From positions 1 through 5,738 of the forward strand of contig JALOSD010000120.1 in assembly GCA_025458585.1 (NCBI GenBank): DNA of 5,738 nt. The letters run 5' to 3'. Position numbers and translations under genes: made by a program. This document shows, piece by piece, positions 1 through 5,105 of this stretch (position 1 is its first letter; every line of letters begins with the position of its first letter). The DNA is from Burkholderiaceae bacterium (lineage in GTDB: Bacteria > Pseudomonadota > Gammaproteobacteria > Burkholderiales > Burkholderiaceae_C). The notes under the pieces were generated by a model. The model made no database searches. It was not told where the DNA came from and saw only the letters and a list, made by a program, of their open reading frames with translations.

Positions 1-222
1 TGCGGCAGGCGGCGGGGCGACGAGCACGACGCGCAGGTCGGGCGCCACCAGGCGTCGCTCCTGCCAGGGCCAGGCGAGGCCGGGAAGGCCGAGCGCGTCA
101 TCGCCGAAGGTCAGGCTGAGCAGCAGCGCATGGGCGCCCACCGACAGCGCGAGCGGCAGTGCCAAGCGCCGCGCGTCGGCGCCCGGACGGACGGTCGACG
201 GCGGGTCGCACGGCGGCGGCAC
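1..222 (-). CDS. TonB-like energy transducer or related envelope protein, N-terminal part (runs off the left edge)
   Basis: A leftward open frame with strong G/C third-position bias reaches the window edge without a stop, so only about 74 N-terminal residues are visible. Counting from the GTG at 222, a short proline-rich lead is followed by Arg18-Arg19 and one hydrophobic segment at about residues 20-39. That segment contains Ser27-x3-His31, the spacing of the conserved SxxxH motif in the TonB membrane anchor. A segment ending in a hydrophobic strand and Pro-Pro-Pro follows, as at the start of the TonB proline-rich periplasmic region. This suggests an inner-membrane protein with a periplasmic body that transmits proton-motive force, but the C-terminal domain that would prove it lies outside the window. 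GTG 222 has a weak AGGG six bases upstream. TTG 165 is an alternative, and an ATG at 310 would apply if a 7-bp repeat unit were removed. It lies downstream of bciA in the same direction and may be co-transcribed. That it is coding is quite sure; the family is moderate. Confidence 0.6.
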   Translation of the reverse strand, partial: MPPPCDPPSTVRPGADARRLALPLALSVGAHALLLSLTFGDDALGLPGLAWPWQERRLVAPDLRVVLVAPPPAA

Positions 223-226
223 CTGC

Positions 227-246
227 GGCCCTGGGCCCTGGGCCCT
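227..246. repeat. 7-bp tandem repeat (GGCCCTG, 2.9 copies)
   Basis: The unit GGCCCTG occurs at 227-233 and 234-240, with a partial third copy at 241-246. It lies just upstream of the GTG start assigned to the TonB-like gene on the minus strand. Because 7 is not a multiple of 3, loss or gain of one unit changes the frame relation between the upstream ATG at 310 and the downstream coding frame. It could be a slippage-prone tract or a simple chance duplication. Confidence 0.8.
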
Positions 247-358
247 TTGATGGCGAGGTCGACGCCGGCGCAGCCGGCGCGCTGCCGCTCGTGATCGGCG
301 GGCGAGGCATCGCGACGATTTTCGGGGATGGCCGCGGCGGGCGCTTCCGTGGCGGCGA

Positions 359-1393
359 TCAGAACACGGCGTGGTCGCCGAGTTCGGTCGTCGCCTCGCC
401 GCGCAGCAGCGCAGCGTAGTGGTCGAAGAGCGTGCGCGTGCCGGTCGACGGCGTCGCGTCGGCGTCGTAGCGGCCGGTGGCGGGGTCGAGCACCAGCATC
501 GACTCGGTCGCGTAGTAGCGGCCGATGCGCGCGAACTCGGCCTTGGCGGCCAGGGCGGGCACGACGCGGCCTGCCGTGCCGAGCACGCCGACGATCGCGT
601 CGAGCAGCGCCACCGGCACCGGCTTGAACCGCGGCGGACGGCCGAGCAGCGCGAACAGGGCTTCGCCCTGCTCGCGCGGCGTGATCGCCGGGCCCGGGCC
701 GCCGATCGGCAGCACGCGGTCGAAGCTCGCGGGGTCGTCGAGGCAGCCGGCGAGGTAGTCGGCGAGGTCCTCGTCGGCGATCGGCTTGCACGCGGTGAGC
801 GTGCCGTCGCCGAACACGAGGAACGGCTTGCCCCGTCGCACGCGCTCGACCTGCCCCGACAGCGACTTGAAGAACGCGGTCGGGCGCACGATCGAGTAGC
901 GCAGGCCCGAGTCGACCAGCTCGCGCTCGAATGCGAGCTTGGCGTGCTGGAACGCAAGCAGCGGCTTTTGCACGCAGATCGCCGACAGCAGCACGAAGTG
1001 GCCAACACCCGCCGCCTGCGCGGCCTGCAGCGCGTGTCGTTGCGCCCGGTGGTCGATCGCCCAGGCATCGTCCGGAGCCCCGGTGCGCGACGCGAGGCAC
1101 GAGACGACGGCGTCGAAGCGTTCGCCGCGAAAGCCGTCGCGGGCAAGAGACGCCGGGTCGGTGACGTCGGCCTGGCGGACCTGCGCGCCGCCGAGCGAGC
1201 GCGTGGCGTCGCCCGTCGCGCGCGGGCGCACGATCGCGACCACCTCGTGCCCGCGCCCGAGGAGCGCGCGCACCGTCGCTCGGCCTATCGTGCCGGTGGC
1301 GCCGAGCACGACGACGCGACGCGCCCCGTCAAGCGGCGTCGCGTCGCGGGGTTGAACGTCAGCGGCGTCGTGGCGGGTTGGCGAGACGGTCAT
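359..1393 (-). CDS. bciA: Divinyl (proto)chlorophyllide a 8-vinyl-reductase, BciA type
   Basis: This 344-residue protein matches my recollection of the BciA/DVR family, NADPH-dependent enzymes that reduce the C8 vinyl group of divinyl (proto)chlorophyllide to ethyl during bacteriochlorophyll synthesis. It is an extended short-chain dehydrogenase-type fold. An N-terminal lead of about 25 residues precedes the first beta strand and the glycine-rich nucleotide loop GATGTIG at 31-37. Further blocks are the VSCLASRTG region at 97-105, VLLSAICVQKP at 134-144, the QHAKLAFE segment at 149-156 and VRPTAFFKSLSGQ at 169-181. The C-terminal YYATESMLV stretch (293-301) and DADATPSTGTRTLFDHY are also typical. 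The length fits the family. The ATG at 1393 is chosen because the frame upstream is Arg-rich and not coding-like; no clear Shine-Dalgarno is visible. No bch, crt or puf gene adjoins it here. No TGT-N12-ACA (PpsR/CrtJ) site is seen upstream. The alternative is a generic NAD(P)H-binding epimerase, which I consider much less likely. Confidence 0.88.
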   Translation of the reverse strand: MTVSPTRHDAADVQPRDATPLDGARRVVVLGATGTIGRATVRALLGRGHEVVAIVRPRATGDATRSLGGAQVRQADVTDPASLARDGFRGERFDAVVSCLASRTGAPDDAWAIDHRAQRHALQAAQAAGVGHFVLLSAICVQKPLLAFQHAKLAFERELVDSGLRYSIVRPTAFFKSLSGQVERVRRGKPFLVFGDGTLTACKPIADEDLADYLAGCLDDPASFDRVLPIGGPGPAITPREQGEALFALLGRPPRFKPVPVALLDAIVGVLGTAGRVVPALAAKAEFARIGRYYATESMLVLDPATGRYDADATPSTGTRTLFDHYAALLRGEATTELGDHAVF

Positions 1394-1581
1394 CGCGAGG
1401 GAGCCCGGGCGTGCAGTGGGCGCAGACGATGGCCCGACGCACGCGCGGCGAAGGATAGCGGAGCACCGGCGCGCGCCCATCTCGTCCCCACGTCGTATGA
1501 CGACAGCGGCCGGCGGGCGCGGCTCAATCGCACTGCGGCGCCACGGGGGCGCTGCGTCGACCCGACACCAGGAGACCTGCC
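1394..1581. promoter_or_regulatory. Divergent intergenic region between bciA and the small exported protein gene
   Basis: This 188-bp gap separates divergently read genes and must hold both promoters if each is transcribed from here. I see no convincing -35/-10 pair. TATCCT on the minus strand (1457-1452) and TATGAC on the plus strand (1496-1501) resemble -10 boxes but have no good -35 partner. There is no TGT triplet on the plus strand in this stretch, so a TGT-N12-ACA site for PpsR/CrtJ is absent. Confidence 0.4.
1570..1575 (+). promoter_or_regulatory. Ribosome binding site of the small exported protein
   Basis: AGGAGA stands six bases before the ATG at 1582. It is a near-consensus Shine-Dalgarno and fixes the start of the 125-residue gene. 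Confidence 0.75.
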
Positions 1582-1959
1582 ATGACCACCTCACCGAACA
1601 CCTTCGTCGCGGCCGTGCTGGCTGCTTTCGCCGGTGCGGCCTTCGCGGCCGCCCCCGACGAGGACGTCGCACGCGTCGACGTCACCGCGGCACGCGATGC
1701 CCGCTCGGCAGCCGACGTCGTGCTCGCGACGCGCCGCTTCGACAGCACTTACGCGATCGACGGCGGGCGCCGCCTCGTCGTGCGCTCGGCCGGCAACGCG
1801 CTGAGCGTGCGCTACGGGCGGCGGCCCGTGCTGCTGCTGCAGCACGACGGCCAGGGTGTGTTCGTGTCGCGCGACGGCGCGCTGCTGATGCGCTTCGCCC
1901 TCGACGCCGACGGCGAGCCGGCGACGGTCCAGCTCAACATGCCGGCCCGTTGGCTGTGA
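1582..1959 (+). CDS. Small predicted exported protein of unknown function
   Basis: The product is 125 residues with a hydrophobic Ala-rich stretch at about 8-24 ending in AFA-A, which reads as a Sec signal peptide cleaved near residue 22. The n-region (MTTSPNTF) has no positive charge, which is unusual and weakens the prediction. The mature part of about 100 residues has no cysteine and no catalytic motif that I can recognise. From about residue 58 it alternates short hydrophobic strands with glycine turns (for example GGRRLVVRSAGNALSVRYG), suggesting a small beta-rich domain. The pattern is faintly like the DUF3471-type C-terminal domain of class C beta-lactamase relatives, but I would not assign it. 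A good ribosome binding site and G/C-rich third positions support it as a real gene. It precedes the aldo/keto reductase by 117 bp and could be separately transcribed. Confidence 0.75.
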   Translation: MTTSPNTFVAAVLAAFAGAAFAAAPDEDVARVDVTAARDARSAADVVLATRRFDSTYAIDGGRRLVVRSAGNALSVRYGRRPVLLLQHDGQGVFVSRDGALLMRFALDADGEPATVQLNMPARWL

Positions 1960-1963
1960 CGAC

Positions 1964-1993
1964 CTCGGGCGGGGCGGCGACGCTACGCCCGAG
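1964..1993 (+). other. Inverted repeat after the small exported protein gene
   Basis: CTCGGGC at 1964-1970 is complementary to GCCCGAG at 1987-1993, giving a perfect 7-bp stem with a 16-base loop, just after the stop codon at 1957-1959. No T-tract follows, so it is not a canonical Rho-independent terminator. It may slow transcription, protect the mRNA end or be chance in GC-rich DNA. Confidence 0.35.
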
Positions 1994-2063
1994 CGTCCGA
2001 TCCATCGGCGGGTAGCGGGGCCGGCAGCAGCGCCGCGCGTGCTGCGGCACACTGCGCGCCTCG

Positions 2064-2070
2064 AAAGGAG
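2064..2070 (+). promoter_or_regulatory. Ribosome binding site of the aldo/keto reductase
   Basis: AAAGGAG lies six bases before the ATG at 2077. It is the strongest Shine-Dalgarno in the window and fixes this start. Confidence 0.8.
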
Positions 2071-2076
2071 AACCCG

Positions 2077-3138
2077 ATGGAGCGGACCAAGCTGGGCACG
2101 AGCGACCTCACGGTCGGCAAGATCTGCCTGGGCACGATGACCTTCGGCGAGCGCCAGGTCGACGAGAAGACGTCGTTCGAGATCCTCGACCGCGCGCTCG
2201 AGCGCGGCATCGACTTCCTCGACACCGCAGAGATGTACCCGGTGCCGCCGAGCGCGGAGCGCTTCGGCGACACCGAGCGCATCCTTGGGCGCTGGTTCGC
2301 ACGACGCCCCGGCGCTCGGCACAAGGTGGTGCTGGCGACCAAAGTCTCGGGCTCTGCGCGCGCCTACCACTGGATCCGCGGCGGCAAGGCCGAGGTCGAG
2401 CCGCAGGACTTCGTCGACGCCTGCGACGCGAGCCTGAAGCGCCTGGGCACCGACGTGATCGACCTGTACCAGATCCACTGGCCGGTGCGCCACGTGCCGA
2501 TGTTCGGCGGCGTCTACCTCGACCCCGCGAAGGACAGGCCGGTGCTGTCGGTGCGCTCGCAGCTCGAGGCGTTGCAGCGCCTGGTGCAGGCCGGCAAGGT
2601 GCGCGCGGTGGGTCTGAGCAACGAGACGCCGTGGGGCGTGATGGCCTTCCTGCGCGAGGCCGAGAAGCACGGCTTGCCGCACGTGGCGACGGTGCAGAAC
2701 CCGTACTGCCTCGTCAACCGCGTCGTCGACAACGGCCTCGACGAGGTGCTGCACCGCGAGCAGGTGTCGCTGCTGGCGTACTCGCCGCTGGGCTTCGGCC
2801 TGCTCACGGGCAAGTACGACGCGCGCGGCCTCGACGACCCGGCCAACCCGGGGCGGCTCGCGATCTTCGACAGCATGAAGCAGCAGCGCTGGGGCCGGCC
2901 CGAGTCGCTCGCCGCCGCGACGCGCTACAACGCGCTGGCGCGCGAGCACGGGCTCACGCCCACCGCGATGGCGCTGGCCTTCTGCTACCGCAGCTGGCGC
3001 GTCGCGAGCACGATCGTCGGCGTGACCAGCGTCGCGCAGCTCGACGAGTGCCTCGACGCGTGGGACACGGTGCTCTCGCCCGAACTGCTGGCGGCGATCG
3101 ACGGCATCCGCTGGCAGCTGCGCGACCCCGGGCAGTGA
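2077..3138 (+). CDS. NADP(H)-dependent aldo/keto reductase, Tas-like
   Basis: The 353-residue protein follows the E. coli Tas pattern nearly end to end, with length close to Tas (about 346). It should be a cytoplasmic (beta/alpha)8-barrel oxidoreductase reducing aldehydes or ketones with NADPH; the natural substrate cannot be read from sequence. The catalytic tetrad is present: Asp49 and Tyr54 in DTAEMYPVP, Lys89 in ATKVSG and His134 in YQIHWP. Other family blocks are LGTMTFGE (18-25), SLKRLGTDVIDLYQ (119-132), VGLSNETPWGVM, VQNPYCLVNR and LLAYSPLGFGLLTGKY. The C-terminal part carries the cofactor-binding VASTIVGVTSVAQLDE. The start is fixed by a strong ribosome binding site. It heads a run of closely spaced genes; ybaK begins 7 bp after its stop. 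Within the AKR superfamily the Tas-like assignment is firm, but the physiological role is open. Confidence 0.93.
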   Translation: MERTKLGTSDLTVGKICLGTMTFGERQVDEKTSFEILDRALERGIDFLDTAEMYPVPPSAERFGDTERILGRWFARRPGARHKVVLATKVSGSARAYHWIRGGKAEVEPQDFVDACDASLKRLGTDVIDLYQIHWPVRHVPMFGGVYLDPAKDRPVLSVRSQLEALQRLVQAGKVRAVGLSNETPWGVMAFLREAEKHGLPHVATVQNPYCLVNRVVDNGLDEVLHREQVSLLAYSPLGFGLLTGKYDARGLDDPANPGRLAIFDSMKQQRWGRPESLAAATRYNALAREHGLTPTAMALAFCYRSWRVASTIVGVTSVAQLDECLDAWDTVLSPELLAAIDGIRWQLRDPGQ

Positions 3139-3145
3139 CGACGCG

Positions 3146-3634
3146 ATGGCGAAGAAGGACAAGCACGTCAGTGAAACGCCGGCCACCGCGATGCTGCGCG
3201 CCGCCGGTGTCGCCTTCACCGAGCACCCGTACGACTACGTCGAGCACGGTGGTGCCGCCGAGTCGTCGCGCCAGCTCGGCGTGCCGCTGCACGAGGTGGT
3301 GAAGACGCTGGTGATGCAGGACGAGCGCGCGCAGCCGCTCGTCGTGCTGATGCACGGCGACCGCGAGGTGAGCACGAAAAACCTCGCGCGCGCGATCGGG
3401 TGCAAGAGCGTCGAGCCTTGCAAGCCCGACGTGGCGCAGCGCCACAGCGGCTACCTGGTGGGCGGCACGTCGCCCTTCGGCACGCGCAAGGCGATGCCCG
3501 TGGTCGTGCAGGCGAGCGTGCTCGAGCTGCCACGCATCCTGATCAACGGTGGGCGGCGCGGCTACCTCGTCGGGATCGCGCCGCGCGTGCTCGTCGACCT
3601 GCTGGGTGCGAAGGCCGTCGAGTGCGCGCTGTGA
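3146..3634 (+). CDS. ybaK: Cys-tRNA(Pro)/Cys-tRNA(Cys) deacylase, YbaK/EbsC family
   Basis: This 162-residue cytoplasmic protein matches YbaK (E. coli about 159 residues). YbaK acts in trans to hydrolyse Cys-tRNA(Pro) formed when prolyl-tRNA synthetase mischarges with cysteine, so protecting translation fidelity. Visible family features are the N-terminal TPATAMLRAAGVAF segment, HPYDY at 27-31, the conserved lysine Lys53 in VVKTLVM (corresponding to the catalytic Lys46 region of YbaK), the GYLVGGTSPFGTRK loop at 102-115 and the INGGRRGYLVGI stretch near 133-143. The ATG lies 7 bp after the aldo/keto reductase stop with no clear Shine-Dalgarno, so translational coupling is likely. The stop codon overlaps a hairpin that may separate it from plsY. 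Related editing domains (ProX, INS of ProRS) are alternatives, but the GGTSPFG block and the length favour YbaK. Confidence 0.92.
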   Translation: MAKKDKHVSETPATAMLRAAGVAFTEHPYDYVEHGGAAESSRQLGVPLHEVVKTLVMQDERAQPLVVLMHGDREVSTKNLARAIGCKSVEPCKPDVAQRHSGYLVGGTSPFGTRKAMPVVVQASVLELPRILINGGRRGYLVGIAPRVLVDLLGAKAVECAL

Positions 3635-3655
3635 CCGGCGCGTAAACTGCCGGTC
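3633..3655 (+). terminator. Hairpin between ybaK and plsY, possible weak terminator or attenuator
   Basis: GACCGGC at 3633-3639 pairs perfectly with GCCGGTC at 3649-3655 around a 9-base loop (GCGTAAACT), and CTTTC follows. The stem overlaps the ybaK stop codon. The T-run after it is short, so termination would be partial at best. The loop holds TAAACT, which resembles a -10 box without a recognisable -35. Confidence 0.35.
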
Positions 3656-3681
3656 CTTTCGCTGCGCTGGCCGTCCCCGGC

Positions 3682-4365
3682 ATGCAAACCGTCTACCCGC
3701 TGCTCGCGATCGTCGCGGCTTACCTGATCGGCTCGCTGTCGTTCGCCGTCATCGTCAGCCGTGCGTTCGGGCTCGCCGACCCGCGCAGCTACGGCTCGCA
3801 CAACCCGGGGGCGACGAACGTGCTGCGCTCGGGCAACCGCAAGGCGGCGCTGGTGACCCTCGCGCTCGATGCGCTGAAGGGCTACCTGCCGGTGCTCGCG
3901 GTGCTGATCTGGGGACAGAGGTTCGGCCTCGGCGAGGGCACGGCGGCGTGGGTCGGCCTCGCGGCCTTCGTCGGACACGTGTGGCCGGTGTTCTTCCGCT
4001 TCCAGGGCGGCAAGGGTGTGGCCACCGCGGCGGGCGTGCTGTTCGCGCTGAACCCGGTGCTCGGCGCGTTCACGCTCGCGAGCTTCGCGCTGGTCGTCTA
4101 CTTCTTCCGCTACGTGTCGCTCGCGTCGATCGTGGCGGCGCTGTTCGCGCCGTTCTATCAGCTGCTGATCTGGGGCGCCGACACGATGGTGCTGGCGATC
4201 GCGATCATGAGCCTGCTGCTGATCTGGCGCCACGAGGCGAACATCCGCAAGCTGCTCGCCGGCACCGAGTCGAGGCTCGGCCACAAGGCTGCACCGCCAC
4301 CGCCACCGCCGCGTCCTCACGGCCGCGGCGGGCCTCACGGCGGCCACGGTCACAAACACCACTGA
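3682..4365 (+). CDS. plsY: Acyl-phosphate:glycerol-3-phosphate acyltransferase PlsY
   Basis: PlsY is an integral inner-membrane enzyme that transfers an acyl chain from acyl-phosphate (made by PlsX) to glycerol 3-phosphate, giving lysophosphatidate, the first committed phospholipid intermediate. The 227-residue protein shows the three conserved loops: GSLSFAVIVSR at about 17-27, SHNPGATNVLR at 39-49 (the usual G-S-x-N-P-G-A-T-N block) and GHVWPVFFRFQGGKGVAT at 98-115. Hydrophobic segments at about 5-26, 55-77, 88-103, 115-141 and 146-182 fit a five-helix fold. The core ends near residue 203; residues 204-227 form a Pro/Gly/His-rich tail that makes this protein longer than the roughly 200 residues usual for the family. 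The ATG at 3682 lacks an obvious Shine-Dalgarno; it is chosen because the protein begins there like other PlsYs, with a helix directly following. It lies 47 bp after ybaK and 10 bp before the RidA-family gene. Confidence 0.94.
   Translation: MQTVYPLLAIVAAYLIGSLSFAVIVSRAFGLADPRSYGSHNPGATNVLRSGNRKAALVTLALDALKGYLPVLAVLIWGQRFGLGEGTAAWVGLAAFVGHVWPVFFRFQGGKGVATAAGVLFALNPVLGAFTLASFALVVYFFRYVSLASIVAALFAPFYQLLIWGADTMVLAIAIMSLLLIWRHEANIRKLLAGTESRLGHKAAPPPPPPRPHGRGGPHGGHGHKHH
4292..4310 (+). repeat. 6-bp tandem repeat encoding Pro-Pro (three copies) in the plsY tail
   Basis: ACCGCC occurs three times in succession at 4293-4310, encoding most of a six-proline run that joins the PlsY core to its histidine-rich tail. 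Copy-number change would keep the frame and only alter the length of the linker. Confidence 0.7.
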
Positions 4366-4368
4366 GGA
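4363..4368 (+). promoter_or_regulatory. Ribosome binding site of the RidA-family gene, overlapping the plsY stop
   Basis: TGAGGA at 4363-4368 includes the plsY stop codon TGA and stands seven bases before the ATG at 4376. This suggests translational coupling of the two genes. Confidence 0.55.
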
Positions 4369-4375
4369 CCTTTCC

Positions 4376-4720
4376 ATGATCCAACGCTTCGACGTCGGCG
4401 CGCGCATGTCGGAGATGGCGGTGCACGGCGGCACCGTCTACCTCGCCGGCCAGGTCGCTGCCGACGAGACGCTCGACGTTACCGGCCAGACGCAGCAGGT
4501 GCTGTCGGCGATCGACGCGCTGCTTGCGCGCGCCGGCACCGACAAGACGAAGATCCTGCGCGCGCAGATCTTCCTCGCCGACATCGCCGACTTCCCGGCG
4601 ATGAACGCGGTGTGGGACCGCTGGGTCGTCGCCGGCCACACGCCGCCGCGCGCGACGGTGCAGGCCGCGCTCGCGAAGCCGGCGTGGAAGGTCGAGATCG
4701 TCGTGACGGCGGCGCTCTGA
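4376..4720 (+). CDS. RidA family protein, YoaB-like
   Basis: This 114-residue cytoplasmic protein belongs to the RidA/YjgF/YER057c/UK114 family and resembles E. coli YoaB across its whole length. Shared blocks are MSEMAVHGGTVYLAGQV at 11-27, the helix with QVLSAIDALLARAGTDKTKIL, the FLADIADFPAMNAVWDRWVVAGHTPPR stretch at 66-92 and KVEIVVTA near the C terminus. RidA proteins form trimers with active sites between subunits and hydrolyse reactive enamine/imine intermediates released by PLP enzymes such as threonine dehydratase. Arg92 in the PPR motif occupies the place of the arginine essential in RidA (Arg105 in the canonical proteins), so deaminase activity is possible. YoaB-like members are not proven to share the canonical substrate. 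The start follows plsY by 10 bp. Confidence 0.9.
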   Translation: MIQRFDVGARMSEMAVHGGTVYLAGQVAADETLDVTGQTQQVLSAIDALLARAGTDKTKILRAQIFLADIADFPAMNAVWDRWVVAGHTPPRATVQAALAKPAWKVEIVVTAAL

Positions 4721-4729
4721 CGAACCGGC

Positions 4730-5101
4730 GTGGCGGTGGACGCGACGCGCCGTTCGCTCGCCGGCCTCGTGTTGCTGGTCGGCGCGATCGCGGTCGCGAC
4801 GCAGTGGTTAGGCGACCGCGCGCAGGAGCGGCTCGGCGAGCAGATGGCCGCAGCAGCGCGCGCTGGCGACATCCGGATGATCTCGTCGCTGACCTGCCCC
4901 TACTGCACCGAGGCGCGGCTGTGGTTCGAGCGGCACGGCGTGCCGTTCGACGAGTGCTTCGTCGAGCGCGACACGGCGTGCGAGGCCGAGCTCGACGCGC
5001 TGCCGAAGCCGGCCACGCCGACGCTGATCGTGCGCGGGCAGGTGCAGACGGGCTTCGACGCCGCGCGCGTGCTGAAGGCGCTGCAGGCGCCGCAGACCTG
5101 A
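4730..5101 (+). CDS. Membrane-anchored glutaredoxin-like thiol oxidoreductase
   Basis: The 123-residue product begins at a GTG (4730; a second in-frame GTG at 4736 is equally possible) 9 bp after the RidA-family stop. Arg7-Arg8 precede one hydrophobic segment at about 9-28, followed by a charged, probably helical linker and a thioredoxin-fold domain from about residue 48. That domain has the glutaredoxin active site CPYC at Cys56-Cys59, the cis-proline in TPTLIV (Pro97) and the helix after it. By the positive-inside rule the arginines place the N terminus in the cytoplasm and the redox domain in the periplasm, unless the hydrophobic segment is cleaved as a signal peptide. It would exchange disulfides or reduce protein thiols there; no partner is visible. 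Two further cysteines, Cys76 and Cys84, lie between the active site and the cis-Pro, where most glutaredoxins have none. The TGA at 5099-5101 is 4 bp from the convergent yciO stop. Fold and active site are sure; location and role are inferred. Confidence 0.85.
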   Translation: MAVDATRRSLAGLVLLVGAIAVATQWLGDRAQERLGEQMAAAARAGDIRMISSLTCPYCTEARLWFERHGVPFDECFVERDTACEAELDALPKPATPTLIVRGQVQTGFDAARVLKALQAPQT

Positions 5102-5105
5102 GCGA

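Noticed and set aside
111..1100. Long alternative minus-strand frame crossing the bciA end and the left intergenic region.
   Set aside because: Arg/Ala-rich out-of-frame reading of bciA; the coding-like frame at 1-222 is a different one with recognisable TonB-like features.
371..1585. A 404-codon open frame on the plus strand opposite bciA.
   Set aside because: It is a shadow of the bciA reading frame: Arg/Ala/Gly-rich, no recognisable domain, and it ends in the upstream region of the next gene.
1394..1672. Upstream extension of bciA to an ATG at 1672 (93 more residues).
   Set aside because: The extension is Arg/Pro-rich, overlaps the start of the divergent exported-protein gene, and exceeds the BciA family length.
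2024..2045. Inverted repeat GCAGCA/TGCTGC before the aldo/keto reductase, considered as an operator or terminator.
   Set aside because: Only 6 bp with a 10-base loop in very GC-rich DNA and no T-run or adjacent promoter; expected by chance.
1591..3219. A 542-codon open frame on the minus strand opposite the small exported protein and the aldo/keto reductase.
   Set aside because: It is antisense to a well-recognised aldo/keto reductase, is rich in Arg, His, Ala and Val in the manner of GC-rich shadow frames, and shows no family motif.
3562..4434. A 290-codon open frame on the minus strand opposite plsY.
   Set aside because: Antisense to a clear plsY, with composition dominated by Arg, Glu, Gln and His and no membrane segment or motif.
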